Shown: one piece after another, positions 10,958 through 25,136 of the stretch
Position numbering within the stretch: the stretch's first letter is position 1
How the letters are laid out: every line of letters begins with the position of its first letter
Source of the DNA: Absidia repens
Lineage: Eukaryota > Mucoromycota > Mucoromycetes > Mucorales > Cunninghamellaceae
Assembly: GCA_002105175.1 (NCBI GenBank)
Contig: MCGE01000043.1
Coordinates: 186,001 to 250,000 of the forward strand
Reading direction: 5' to 3'
DNA length: 64,000 bases
Program-made: the position numbers and the translations under genes
The notes under the pieces: model-generated
Seen by the model: only the letters and a program-made list of their open reading frames with translations
Told to the model about the DNA's origin: nothing
Database searches by the model: none

Positions 10958-12202
10958 TTATTCATTGTCATCATCATCATCATAATCAAAGGGGGCCTTC
11001 CTGAATAAATAAATTACTTCTCTTACTATATTTTCCCCATCGTCGTCGTCACGGTCAATCTCCATAGCGTCTTCGTCCAGGTCTGAGTCATAAAATCCCC
11101 CGCAACCCGCACTGGCGTCGTAACGGTCAATCTCCATAGCGTCTTCGTCCCGCTCTGGGAAATGGTCTTGAAATATCCCGCAACTCGGGCACCACACCAG
11201 TTCCAAGTGTTGGCACGTTCTCAGCAAACGACGTAATCCGTCGGGGGTGATTCCAGGAGTACGGCTCAGACGGACTTCTACAACGGCCGGTAAATACATG
11301 GGAATGGCGTCCAACGTCTTGTCGGTGATTTTGGAGTTGCGAAGTTCAAGGTACGTGAGGTGCGGGTGGGATTGAATAAACGCAATGGCCATGTCATCGG
11401 TCGTTTCGAGGCATGCGTCCAAACAGATATGAGTCAACTGAGGCCAAACTGCAGCAGCAGTCGCACCAGACGCCGTAGCCACCAGGGAGGTATAATCCGA
11501 AGTGCAATCCTGGATACGTAACGTAGTCAGGTTCGTCAAGGCCAAGACATGGCGGGCGACGCTGGGGGCAATATGGGGATCGTTCATGGCATCCAAGTGA
11601 CAGCGTGTGATGGCCAAGTGTTGCAATGCGGTGCATGGAACGAGGGCCGAGAACAGGTCTGCATCCAAATTGTGACAGTATTCTAATTCGAGACGCGTCA
11701 GGTGCGGGTGCCAATGGCGAACCATGGCTTCCATGGACCGTTGTGTGATCCTGCTTTTGCCCAGATAAAGATGGGTCAGGTGCGGAATATACTGCGGGAC
11801 GTGTTCAAAACTTCGATCGGTGATGTGAAACCCTTCTTCAAGAATTAGGTCCGTCAGGAACGGCACATGTTGGATCAAGGCCAATAGGTCATCGTCCGAA
11901 AACTCGGCAATGCAGTTGCTATCCTCGTCGGTCACATACGTCTCGATGATGGCGATGCTGCGCACAAAAGTACCCAGCAAAGCAAGCTGCCCGTGTTGTT
12001 GTTGTTGTTGTTGTGTCAGAGCCGCTGTAATGCTGGTAAATGTTGGTACATTGCCAATATCGAGATGCCGCCAGAGCAAAGGCGTGGCTTCCTTGTAGAA
12101 GACGTGATTGACAAGCGTACAGGCGTAAAGATCCTTCTTTTTGTTCAGTTGGCTAAGAATCAATGAAATGAGCTCACAAGGAAGACGTCTATTAATGGTC
12201 AT
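10958..12202 (-). CDS. F-box/LRR protein (AMN1-like repeats), intact
   Basis: A single-exon 414-residue protein. Residues 1-45 form an F-box (MTINRRLPCELISLILSQL then KDLYACTLVNHVFYKEATPL), which would bind Skp1 and place the protein in an SCF ubiquitin ligase as substrate receptor. The rest is leucine-rich repeats of the AMN1/F-box-LRR type (LTDLILEEGFHITDRSFEHV, LTHLYLGKSRITQRSMEAM, WPQLTHICLDACLETTDDMA, TDKTLDAIPMYLPAVVEVRL). The tail is acidic with short Asp runs and a duplicated DEDAMEID segment. The substrate is unknown. It is the only unbroken gene of the four minus-strand F-box genes in blocks A and B. Confidence 0.85.
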   Translation of the reverse strand: MTINRRLPCELISLILSQLNKKKDLYACTLVNHVFYKEATPLLWRHLDIGNVPTFTSITAALTQQQQQQHGQLALLGTFVRSIAIIETYVTDEDSNCIAEFSDDDLLALIQHVPFLTDLILEEGFHITDRSFEHVPQYIPHLTHLYLGKSRITQRSMEAMVRHWHPHLTRLELEYCHNLDADLFSALVPCTALQHLAITRCHLDAMNDPHIAPSVARHVLALTNLTTLRIQDCTSDYTSLVATASGATAAAVWPQLTHICLDACLETTDDMAIAFIQSHPHLTYLELRNSKITDKTLDAIPMYLPAVVEVRLSRTPGITPDGLRRLLRTCQHLELVWCPSCGIFQDHFPERDEDAMEIDRYDASAGCGGFYDSDLDEDAMEIDRDDDDGENIVREVIYLFRKAPFDYDDDDDNE

Positions 12203-12465
12203 AAAGGAAAATATAAAAAGAGTTCGAGAAAGAAAAAAAAAAAAAAAAGGCTAAATGATAATTTAGACAATGTCGGCGTTTCCTCATCAATTAAATATTT
12301 ATAGTTTTTTAAAAATGTTGCATTTCTGAGCCACATCAAGGTACCACACACACACATACGTTTCCTCTTCCTTAACTGTAATGTTTCTTTTGCCGCAGCT
12401 GACTGGTGCAACAGAGAATAATGCGACAATACTCATTTGCGGTACAAATATATTATCCGAAGAAT

Positions 12466-13428
12466 ACAGTGTTTCCGGAATTACTTGTAGAGTTGTCGGA
12501 GTATCCTAATGTTTAATGTAAAGCATAAATACAATAAAGACAATGTAAAAAAGTAATATATAGAAAAAAATATAGTTTATTGGATGTTAGTATATAGAGA
12601 AAAAAGGAACAGGGGAAACTAAAGATGAAGGATATGATTAAAAAAAAAAAAAAGAGAGAATAAATTGAGAAACTGATGTGCGGGGGGGGGATAAAATAGA
12701 GTAACCAAAATGAGGGCCGTGGAGTCAATCAAACAAATGTCAATCAGTAATGCAATCAATTAGAAGCATCAGCAGTATGAGTTGTAGCAGAGGGAGTAGC
12801 AGTAGAAGAGTTGTTCTTTAGGTAAAGTGTCATTCGTTGTGAGCTTTGGGAGTGGATTCAATCGTAGTGTCGCCCTTACGTTTTTACAGCGGGTTGTTTC
12901 TTGCTGGTTTCTTTGATTCGAGCTGTCAAGATTTGGGCCATTTTGCTGAAGCGTTGAGAGAGCGAGATAGGTGTTGTAACCAAATAAAATCAGATATACT
13001 AAAAACCTGTTTATTGCATAATAAAAGATAAAACATGAAATAAGAATACAATAAGTAAAGAGAGCGAGGAGACAAAAAGTACTTACCGTTATATTGACAA
13101 CGGTTTAGAGTATCAGTAAAAGAATAATATAAGGTAGGGAAAAAGGGGAAAGAGAGATAAAAACATAAATGTCAAAATATAAATAAAGTCTAAATTCTGA
13201 AATGGGAGTCGGAGTAAAACGAGAGAAATGAAAAGAGGATCGCTATCACAACAATAGGCTTTGAATCTACAACAGGTTTTTACAGAAAAAAAAAAAGAGG
13301 TAAGTACATAATCCCTTCATCCTGAATTGTTTTTTGTTTACCTTTGGCTTATATAGGTTCTGTACTAACAGTCGTTTGTTTGAATAATATATGTAGCTAT
13401 GCTAACAAAGTAATTCCGGAAACAGTGT
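12466..13428. repeat. Inverted repeat pair (possible transposon ends)
   Basis: The left motif at 12466-12488 (ACAGTGTTTCCGGAATTACT then TGT) is repeated inverted at 13405-13428 (ACAAAGTAATTCCGGAAACA then GTGT), with only about two differences. No transposase frame lies between them. Block A has the left copy only. The right copy directly precedes the Tc1-like element. Confidence 0.4.
12972..13253. mobile_element. Solo LTR with 5-bp target-site duplication
   Basis: A 282-base insertion with ends TGTTGTAACC and ATCACAACA (inverted TGTTGT/ACAACA, the TG...CA form usual for LTRs). It is flanked on both sides by ATAGG (12967-12971 and 13254-13258). Block A shows the empty site with one ATAGG (GAGATAGGCTTTGAATC near 5540). 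It contains AATAAA-like signals and no coding frame. The insertion splits the last exon of the eroded gene copy in block B. It is interpreted as a solo LTR left by recombination between two LTRs of a retrotransposon; a short MITE is less likely because of the 5-bp duplication. Confidence 0.8.
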
Positions 13429-14852
13429 ACAGTACTGTACGTACAGTAACCTTGCATGGAAAACGCCCGCTTTTTTTAATGCCGACTTGAATGATCCAAA
13501 ACCAGTCTAATAAAAAAGCCACCTGTACGTCTCCAGGACAACACTAATTATTCTTCTTTTTAAAAACTATGACTTTAATACCTACCCAAAAGCTCCACGT
13601 AGTTGCGTACACCATCTAATTTAAATAACACAGAAATTGGATGAAAGCTAGACGTTCATCGCACCACGATTTCTCGGACAATAACGAGGTTCAAACAAAC
13701 AAGCAGCTACGAACGAAAAAAAAGCTCTGGAGGTCCCCCAAAAAAAAGCTTACACCACGAAACGCTCGGTACCTGAAGAAGCTTGTGCACGAAAACCGAC
13801 GAGGAAACTTTAGTGACTTCAAGAAGCTAATGGTGGTCTATGTCCATGAGTCAACAGTACGTAGGTGTCTGCGCTCCATGGGCATATTCTGCATAGTGGC
13901 AAGGAAAAAAACCCCCTTCCTAAACGACAAGCATATTGCGGCAAGGTTGAAGTTTGCCAAAGAAGCACAAGGACTGGACGAAAGAACAATGGAGGAAGGT
14001 GCTGTGGACAGACGAAGCAAGCTTCGAAAGAGGTAAAGCATACCGTCGTCCTCACTGCTATAGACCTGTCGCGGAAAAGTAACAGGATTGCCTGCCTTAT
14101 TCTCCTACATTTAGAAGTAACAGGATCTCGGTGATGGTTTGGGGACGGCATCATGTATGGAAAAAAGACTCCATTGGGGAGTTTTCAAGCGAAAGACAGC
14201 AGATGGAAAAAAAAAAAATGTCGGATTACTGCCAAGGCGTACGTTGATCCGATCGACGAAGGTCATCGCCCCTGGAACGTTTTTGGACCGAAAACAACGA
14301 CATGGTTTTGATGGAAAGATGGAGCACCCATTTATTGAAGCCTTGCTCCTAGATGTTGGGCTTGAAAACAAGGGGGGGATTGTGAAAATTGGGTTTGGCC
14401 GGCGATGTCTCCAGATTTGAATCCGATTGGAAAACCTTTAATAACAAGATGAAAATCAAAGTGCACAAGCAATCATCACCATACATGAGCATTGAACAAG
14501 ATGAAAATGCCATAATGAATTAATTGTTGGAACTCAATTACTCCAGAAAAGTTCAATGGTCTCATCGATTCCATGCCTGAAAGGATGAAGGCTGTCATCA
14601 ATGCAAAGGGAATGAGTACCCGTTGGTAGGCGTCCTTTTTTTTTTTTTATCTCAATATTTTTATTTTTTACATCAATAAAAAGCTCATGAGCATACCTTT
14701 TTGTACATTAAAATAGTTTTTATTACTCTTTTTTATATCTCCAGCAATCAATGATTAAACATATATAAATCAATAAAAAAAATACAAAAAATCATCGGAA
14801 TTTCAAAAAGTGTGCGTTTTTTTTGGTAGGTTACTGGCCTGTGCAATACAGG
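13429..14852 (+). mobile_element. Tc1/mariner-like transposon, degraded
   Basis: Imperfect terminal inverted repeats: left ACAGTAACC..AAAACGCCCGCTTTTTTTAA (from about 13442); right, in reverse, CCAGTAACCTACC then AAAACGCACACTTTTTG (14801-14836). The transposase starts near 13641: a helix-turn-helix region with LTPRNARYLKKLVHENRRGN, ESTVRRCLRSMGI and ARLKFAKEAQG. Then WTDE-type sequence near 14000, an ISVMVWG segment near 14125, a degraded D-P-I region, and IDSMPERM-like sequence near 14560. Several stops and frame changes make it inactive. It sits at the end of duplication block B. Confidence 0.8.
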
Positions 14853-14978
14853 TCGGGGACGGTTTACTGTGCCTATGTGTCATACTGACCATCACATAAT
14901 AAAGCATATAAGATAGGAATGATTCTAACTGTGAACGTTACACAGATCCTCCTGCATCTATCTGGCGATTATCTAGAT

Positions 14979-15014
<36 letters not shown>

Positions 15015-15297
15015 GAATATGAAAATAATACTGTTCTACAAGTGCTTACATTGGCATTCTCTCCCATCAACTAACGATTCAGTGTTATGAGAGAGAGAGT
15101 ATGTGTGTGTGTCAAGTGTATAGTATTTTTATTAACAATGCAAAAACAAAAACAAAACAAAAACCAAAGATTAAAAAAAAAAATAATAGTCTAGTCTCTT
15201 GTCTTTTTTTCTTTCTAGTATGGGAAATCAAAAGTGCAAGGAGTGGAGTTAGAGCGTAATGGGGTATTATATATATAAAAAAAAGCAAAGAAACAAA
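14853..15297. other. Intergenic stretch, no gene seen
   Basis: A poly(A) run near 14985, short GA and GT repeats near 15090, and AT-rich sequence. It forms the 3' flank of the kelch gene. Confidence 0.6.
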
Positions 15298-17780
<2,483 letters not shown>

Positions 17781-20093
17781 AAAGAGAAGAAAGAAAGAAG
17801 AAAAGAAAAAAAAAAAGGAACTAGAAATATCTTACAGGTTTTTTGTATACCTTGTATACATATTGCTGTGCAACGCTTAAGTTAGATCTCTTGTGTAACT
17901 GGGTATCACTAAACCATGCCAATAACAGGGGACGAGGGGATGCAAAGCCCAGAAAAATTACTTGGTACAATAAAAAGAACACTCGCCTAATAAATCCCCG
18001 ATCCGGCTTGTTTTTTTTTTAGTTCAACCACACACAAAAAAAAAAAAGAGTCCTTAAAAGCTTAGGTTTTCCACTGGATTACTCTTTTAAAAAGGTAAAA
18101 GTTGCGAAAAAAAAGTAAAGCAGTAAAGCGAAGCCTAGAAAGTCAATGAAAAAAAAGGGGAGAAGTATTTTCGCTGATCGTCTTCCCCCTTTTTTTTTCT
18201 CTAACACTTTAACACTGCATATTTAAAAGTACGATACTATGCATAATAACTGTATAGGTGATAACGACAAGCTATCGTACTGGCCTGTACTATAGTCCAA
18301 ATAAAAAATATTTGATATCAATAGCATACCCATTTAATGGTAACTCTCATGACACTGAAAGAATTTTTTTTTTGTTTCGGTATAACATTACTTCTGCCCG
18401 ACTAGATTTTTTTGAGTTCAGCGATGTGGGTCGCCTTTTTTTTTTCTGATAATGAAAAACAAATAAAGTTTAGTAGCATTCTTGTCTGGCGTTATTGTAC
18501 CTCTAGTGGCTGGTGGTAATTCTTCTACTTCTTTTTTTTTTTTGGCGCACATTTTTGATGTTTGGTGTGGTAACCGCGCTTTGATCGTCCTGTTTTCCTA
18601 GTTACGAAATACTGTGTTTTGGAGACGGAATACAAAAGGTTGACCTATTTTATGCGATCTCTTTGTCTAAACGTTTTAATTATCCTTGTGGAAATGCAGT
18701 AGCTGACAGAAATATATACAATAATGACACAAAAAAGCATCAGGTGCTTTTGTTATTTGGGTTGAGACATCTAACTTGTCAGAAAATACCATAATAATTA
18801 GTACCTGAACTATTCAAACATTTCACGAAAATTCTATTGTGCTCAATGGTTTTCGTCTTGTAGATCACATTCAAAGGCCGACTCACATGATTTTTCTATT
18901 TTTATTTTCTCCTTGGCACCTTTTTCTTTCTTTTAAAAAACATTTCAACAACATTGGTAATCTCATTGTAGGGCTGGACATGCTGGACTTGGTATTAGCT
19001 TGTGAATTAGGGGCATTTTAAAAAATGCAATACAAAGATGCTTGGGGAAACCCTGTCATTTTGAAATTAGGATGTAGGATTCCGTTATTCGATTCGTTTT
19101 TATAGATGCTTGTTACGAAACCGTCATTAATTTAGCTTAGCATTAGCTTGTCATTGTTTTATATCTACATTTGAATAAAAAACATGCCTTGTGCCTTTTA
19201 CCATTAGACTTGTTCTCTGTCTCTTATTACATATCAACACTTGCTCTCTTCTTTACATTATCCCAGTTTATGCGTATGTCGTGTTGCAATGAAATATATA
19301 TGTTTTTTCTTGTATTAATAATCATTGACTCCCTTTGTTGATAATTTTGTTTTCCGCTCAATACAGTCTTTGGATAGATCAGTAAATAGTATACTTGGCC
19401 AGTTTTTCCTGTGACCTTCACACTGTGCTCATGACCGCTCTCAGTCAGGCCATTTCCCCTTCATTCAACCGCAGGCCTCATCCAATTTCAACAGGCACAG
19501 TGAAGAATTTTCTGTTGGGAGCAAATAAACAAAGCCCCATACTTGGCTCTTATATAAATTTCCTGTCCTTTCTACCTATCAACCATTTCATATAGACAAT
19601 AGTAAACACCATATTAATGAAGGTCATACTTAGTTTAGCTCCAGATTCATTGAGCAGGTTTATCTGAGATTCAATTCTTTTTTGCACTGCAAGTCAACTC
19701 TTTTAATATATAAAGTACCTTCTTTTTTAAAAGAATAACAGTCATTGTTAGCCAGAATGAATGACGCTTCAAGTAGTGCAACTCAACTTTTGACATCAAG
19801 TGATTAAGTCAAATTCTACCAATGGAAGCGGTCTCAAAGGGCTGGGAAGTACTAAATCCGAGGAAAATCGTGTTTCAATCCATTGGTAAAAGTTTTCTCC
19901 TGTGTATTTTCGATGTATTGACAATTCGATCGATCAAGCCTAAAAAAAAAAAAAAGGTACAGTAAGATGATCTACAGTGCATACACACAAACAAACCCAC
20001 GCCCAGTGATATCAGGCTCAGGGGCAAGCGGGGTGTGGTCCTGTAGCAGTTTTTCACTAGAATACATTATTTGTAGAATGATTCGTTTTTTTG
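17781..20093. other. Gene-poor stretch
   Basis: AT-rich with many homopolymer runs. It holds the R1 copy at 18945-19190. Short frames near 19395-19595 have no recognisable product and no splice context. I see no RNA gene that I can support. Confidence 0.5.
18945..19190 (+). repeat. Dispersed repeat R1, copy 3
   Basis: Core hairpin GCATTTTAAAAAATGC at 19013-19028, then ATACAAAGATGCTTGGGGAA, with ATATCTACATTTGAATAAAA about 150 bases downstream. Confidence 0.7.
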
Positions 20094-20138
20094 ATGCACG
20101 TACCTCAAATGTTGCGTCTCCAACAAAAAGGGAGACGC

Positions 20139-20468
20139 ATGAAAAGGCCTCGATCTTCTTTTTTTTATTTTTATTTTTTATGTAAAGTGGCAAGTCAACG
20201 ACAAAACGTAAAACTAAAGTCATCTCCTTTTCCTCTTGGTTCTTCTTCTATGTCTTGGTCTGTTTATGGGTTAAATACATGCCTTCACTTTCAAACATCT
20301 GTCAATCAAGTGCAGGAATTCAACTACTATACGCCTACGAATGGAGGTCCGATGACAGGATATGCATACTATGCAGTAGGAACACAGTGTAATAAATATT
20401 TCACTGGTAACTTTCGTTCGGTCAACTGTGATCACAATGTAGGCATGAGCTGTAATAATATCCCCTAG
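20139..20468 (+). CDS. Small cysteine-containing protein, possibly secreted
   Basis: The C-terminal part is convincing: SWSVYGLNTCLHFQTSVNQV, TGYAYYAVGTQCNKYFTGNF and CDHNVGMSCNNIP then stop. It has four cysteines and many Tyr, Asn and Gly, as in small secreted fungal proteins. The 5' end is unsure. The start chosen at 20139 (MKRPRSSFFYFYFLCKVAS) gives a weak signal-like hydrophobic stretch. An alternative is an upstream exon joined at AAG|TCATCTCC near 20220. No family is recognised. Confidence 0.35.
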   Translation: MKRPRSSFFYFYFLCKVASQRQNVKLKSSPFPLGSSSMSWSVYGLNTCLHFQTSVNQVQEFNYYTPTNGGPMTGYAYYAVGTQCNKYFTGNFRSVNCDHNVGMSCNNIP

Positions 20469-22835
20469 AGACTCGTATCTCGCTGATTTTAAACGTTCAT
20501 GTGCAACGAACGATGGAAGAATAACCTCCTCTTTCATTACTGGCTTATAAAAAAACAGGTGCCATCTTTTTTTTTTTTTTTTTTTTGTCATTATTGAATA
20601 CAGAGACAAGTGAAGACCTGATAGCACACAACTAATCGTTATTAATTCTTAAAATTTACAGCATTGAAGAGTCCTTAATTTTTCCTGACTGATCTGTTTC
20701 CATTCTCTTTTCGGTGATAATATATTGGGTACCTGAATTTTTTTGATGCCCGCTTAAAATTTTTTTTTTTAAGGTCTGGGAACTGAGACGCCGTCCCTCG
20801 AGATTATTTATTTGCAAATGTTGTGTATCGATGTAGTTCTTACGTTTTTTTTTTTTTTTTTCCCTTTTTCCCTTTTTCCCTTTTTTCCTTCTTTTTCTTT
20901 TCTGCTATCGACGCACGGCATGGTTTTCTTTACACGATTTCATTGACACACAAAAAATAACACAATAGCTAGCAAATGTACATATCCTCTCGCAGAAAAA
21001 AAAAAAAGTGCTATTGGGTGTCATAAATACAGTTGTTGAAACGTGGGTTTGATGAAATGAGGCAACCTCGCCACCTTACTAGGCGGTTCTTTAGGGGTGG
21101 GTGTTGTCGCTGGCTTTTATCTTGGACTTTTTTTTTCTATTATTTATTTGTTGCACCGTATACAAAATAAAACGAAACTAACGGGATAGATATATGCCAG
21201 ACTTAGTGGAAGTTATGATAGCGACACGGCTTAGGTTGATTGATAATGAATGACGTAATAGGAATGAAAGCCACGATTCATATTAAATTGCCTAAGATCT
21301 GCTCTCTATCACGATTCAAAGGTGGAAGGGGAATGAGTGGTAACACAAAAAGGCTCTCAAAGAGGGCAGTTTCAGTATTGGATAATTGATATGATTGGTC
21401 AAGCAGAAAAAGACCTGCATATTTTGCATCACACGAGCTAAAGGCACCAACCAAAATTACAACGCTATAAAAAAGATATTTGACAGGACACTCAAAACAG
21501 AAACGATACCAGCATTGCTCATAATCTGATGTGTCAGAGAATGTGCTTAATTAAGAAAAGGGCATATTTTATTGAAGCATGCTGGTGCATACTAAACTGG
21601 AGACTTGAGGTTCATTGTAACATGGGGATCTATTGGAGGAAGCATGAGATGAGAATCATGGGAGATCTAAGCACGCGATGGTAAACAAGGCATCACTTGT
21701 GCAAGACATGAGGAAGACATCTGGAACATTTTCTATTAAATTGTGTAAAAAAAGACATATTTTATTGAGATGTAGATAGAAACTATGGACAAATTAAAAT
21801 TAAACTAGGCTAATGAAGTCAACTAATAGTGGTTGTAGATCCTAGATCCTAAATAAAAGGATTTCCCCATGCATCTTGTCATCCCTGAGCTGAAAACCCT
21901 TCTAAACTAGTCCCGACACTAATCTAAGTCCAACATAGCCCCATAGAAGTTGAATGATGAAGAAAAAAATGGAAGGAAGAAGAAAGAGAAAGAAAAGAAA
22001 GAGAGAGGACAAAAAACAAAGTGAAGGAAAAAAATGATGATCAACCCACGTGGGCGGAATATGAATTGATTTTTGGGGCTGGCGTTTTTTGAACGCCGCT
22101 ACGTTCGCCTCAAGACCAGCTTGCCTAAGCCTTGGATCCACGCCATCAAAAAGTGGATCCCCGCCTTGGCATAAACATAAAATGCATAAAATGAAAAATA
22201 TTATTTTTAAGCAATTGGGTTAAAATAAAGTGGACCAACCGTCAAAAGAAGTACAACTCGCCGAAACAATTTCTTAGTATTACCATGACAATTGCAACCC
22301 TTCCATCAAAAAAAAAAAAAAAAAGGCACATCAGTTTCTTTAACATCACCTACTTATACCCCATACATGGTCATAATCAAAGAGAAGACATCGTTTTGAT
22401 TTATTGTATGAAGATAATAATATAAAAGGAGATAGTGATAATTGAGTCTGTGTAGAGGCAAACGGGATAAGTAGACACCTTTAACTCCATAGGTGGAAGA
22501 GAAAAGGGGGGGGGGACGCTGCTGCTGGAATATACTGGAATATATAGTGTTCCGACGATTTTGATAAAACTATAAATTCAGGAATCAAAGTTAATGAAGG
22601 CGCAGTACGCAAAGAAATAAAAAAAGAAATAAAAATACACCTCATTGCTGAGTAAGCTAATAATCGTTGCAACAATCCCCTTCCCTAATTAATGTAAGGG
22701 GTCCGTGATGATCTATTGATGCTCCTTAATGAATTTGTGTTACAGCAAACGCCATGTTCCTTTCCCGATCGCCAATGTACGTGTCCCAAGGATAAGTTCT
22801 TTTTCTTTCTTCCTTTCATTCCTTCTCACGGCATC
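20469..22835. other. Gene-poor stretch with repeats
   Basis: Holds an R2-like GTGGGTTTGATGAAATGAGG segment near 21045 and an R1 copy at 21755-21945. Just before that copy, at about 21560-21670, lies a unit (CATATTTTATTGAAGC ... GAGGAAGCATGA) that recurs near 25365. Long C/T-rich or A-rich runs fill the rest. No gene is supported. Confidence 0.5.
21755..21945 (-). repeat. Dispersed repeat R1 (subtype II), copy 4
   Basis: On the minus strand: TCAGCTCAGGGATGACAAGA, TGCATGGGGAAATCC, GGATCTAGGATC. The AATAAAATATG-type signal (plus-strand CATATTTTATT) is at the end. Subtype II replaces the GCATTTT hairpin by TTCAGCTCAGGGATGACAAG. Confidence 0.65.
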
Positions 22836-25136
22836 ATGACGATAGATACTCCATTGAAACAGTTGAATAAAAGTATGTCGGCGCGGCCACTTGTGTAGTA
22901 CTGTAAAACAAATAGATAATATATCTTTATAGAAAACAAACGGGGATTACTGATATGATGATTTCGCCTATTCTATCGATAGACTCATCACCTAAAGATA
23001 TCCACCGACTGCATCAACGGCGGCAAAAACCATTTGAAATTGTTTTAGTAGACATTCAAGAGGCGGCCAAAAATAAAACAATTCACTGCGTCAAATTGCC
23101 TTTGAAAGAACATAATGAAGAATTGAAATTTGTAGCGTTGTCTTATCGGTGGGGTGAATTACAAGAAAAGATGGTAGATACTGACGTGGGCTACAATGCA
23201 TCTATCACTTCTTTTGCTTTGGATGATTTTTTTCAGCTCTGCCTCATGATGACGATGGAAAAAGAGGTCAAGTCCATCAAGTATGTATGGGTGGATGCGA
23301 TTTGTGTGGATCAACACCCCGCCAAGCGAAAAAACACCATTTATCACATGAGCGACATCTACGAACGTGCCACTTATATTTTGGCCGTCCCTGATCTTCA
23401 TTCCGCCTACTTGAAGAATACAATGACCAAATTTGACGACATCATCAAGGGGTCAGGCCGTTACGGCGAAGACCTGTATCACCTGATCCACGGCAACACC
23501 GACCAGCTCAAGGCCCTAGAAGAAACATTCCTGGACGACATCTGCGTGCCAAAGAACCCTGCCTTGAGGAAATTGTTGTTTGAATACACTGATTATTTTG
23601 CCAACGGCTTTATGAATGACACAGAACATTGTGCGTTTTATAATGATCTAGAAACTTTGAACCATATTTACGAAACAAGTAAAATCTCTTTTGCGTCAGC
23701 AGGTGGACTTGGCAGTGGTGGTTTTTTGACTTCGTCTCCTGCATTAGCAGCAGGTAGTGGTCGTCGCGGTCGTATGATGACAACAACCAATGGCAACCAT
23801 GGCTCGTTGAAAGATTTGCACCATTGCAGAGAAGAAACCAACTGTCCTTTGATTGCCTTTGGAACGCACGATAACGAAGCGAATTGCCACAATACGCGTA
23901 GACGTGGGCGGCATCAAACATACGACCGTGAATGCCAACAAACGATCATTGAAAGGAACCGTTGTATCCGGCAAACCATGGAACTTTTGACGGATCTCAT
24001 TAAGGATTGGTCGTCTCGCGTTTGGGTGATCAGTGAATACAGCATTGCTAAAAAGAAAAACAATCTCAAATATTGGTTCACGCAAATCAAATGGCCTCTT
24101 TGGACAAAGGAGAAGGGAGACAAAGACATGACGCATTTTACTTTTTTTAGATTTACTTTTGACAACCTTCCCTTTTCGAACGAATCCGAATCCACCTTCC
24201 ACTTATCGGGCAACTCGTCCCTCCCTGTTTACCCAACATTTCATTCGACGATGACCCGTCAGCTCAATCAACAATCCTTTCTGGAGATGATACTGTTATC
24301 CAAGGCCAGTAGACATGGTAACCCGTCTGAAGAAAGAAACCCTCCCCTCCTTCCCCCGCTCAACCGTTAACTTTTTTTTTTTTTTTTTTCTTTTAGAGGA
24401 TCGCTTCTATGCCATTCTTCCGCAAACAAAATATAAACATGTGTTTTACAACAAAAACTATGTCGATCAATGGAAAATCAGTCATCTTTTATCCGTGAAA
24501 CTGAAATTGTACGAGATCATGAACATCAAAGACAAATTGACACTTCTTTTTTGGTCCAGCGATATTCCAAGAGACAACCAACTGACCTATCCCACCTTTG
24601 CCACCACAACGCTACCCCCTTTGAACTTTGATCCTGATCTCCTGACCCGTGATCCGGTGCGCTATCCGTGCAATTTTGATTTGACCGATGCATCGAACGT
24701 CATGCTTCTATATGATCAACCCCACCCTAGTAATAATGACAACGACGATGACAATGACGATATTGCGTATCTTTCAGTGAAACCATTATCCTATTACGTG
24801 AATGATAAATTCGATAGCCGAGGTCCTACGGGCATCTCACTGCAGCAAGAAGAAGCACTCTTAAAACGCCTTGACATCGATGATCCTGAATCTCCACAAG
24901 GCGCTTCGCGTTGTCGTCTCGACTATGTATGTATTCCTGCCTTGGACATCTACACTCGGTCGAATCAACAATACCCGGGGGTCTTTTGTTGGATATGTTT
25001 AATCGGGTCGTTTCGAACAAATAAGTGGGTCCTCCATAGAAAGACAAGATTACTACTGGCAGAAACGGTGGCAGGGCTTTTCCGTTATGTTAGCAACAAG
25101 GATGATTACACATGTGTCATTTTTAATATCTATTAA
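22836..25136 (+). CDS. HET-domain protein 1
   Basis: HET domain (PF06985 type): FVALSYRWGE, YVWVDAICVDQ and MSDIYERATYILAV are its hallmark blocks. HET proteins trigger incompatibility or regulated cell death in fungi. The preferred model has three exons, 22836-22872, 22983-24317 and 24397-25136, about 703 residues. The first exon (MTIDTPLKQLNK, 37 nt, donor GTATGT) is chosen because the two other HET genes also have 37-nt phase-1 first exons. A simpler model starts at ATG 22955. The last exon is a conserved region shared with the other two genes (EDRFYAILP, SVKLKLYEIMNIKDKLTLLF). Between the HET core and DWSSRVWVISEY there is an extra Gly/His/Cys-rich insertion of roughly 110 residues. Confidence 0.85.

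Larger units (their letters stand above)
8178..13404. repeat. Segmental duplication, copy B
   Basis: Second copy of the block at 181-5688, direct orientation. It holds the frameshifted gene B1, the intact gene B2 and a solo LTR that copy A lacks. It ends where a Tc1-like element begins. Confidence 0.85.

Noticed and set aside
19750..19890. Possible tRNA or small structured RNA (GATTAAG and TTTCAATCC segments)
   Set aside because: No acceptor-stem pairing or consistent cloverleaf could be drawn.
22881..22964. Alternative acceptors TTTATAG and AAATAG for intron 1 of the first HET gene
   Set aside because: They give the wrong phase after a 37-nt first exon; only ATCGATAG at 22982 keeps the frame.
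23610..24213. Antisense open frames opposite the first HET gene
   Set aside because: The plus strand holds a conserved HET protein with known motifs; the antisense frames are shadows without motifs.
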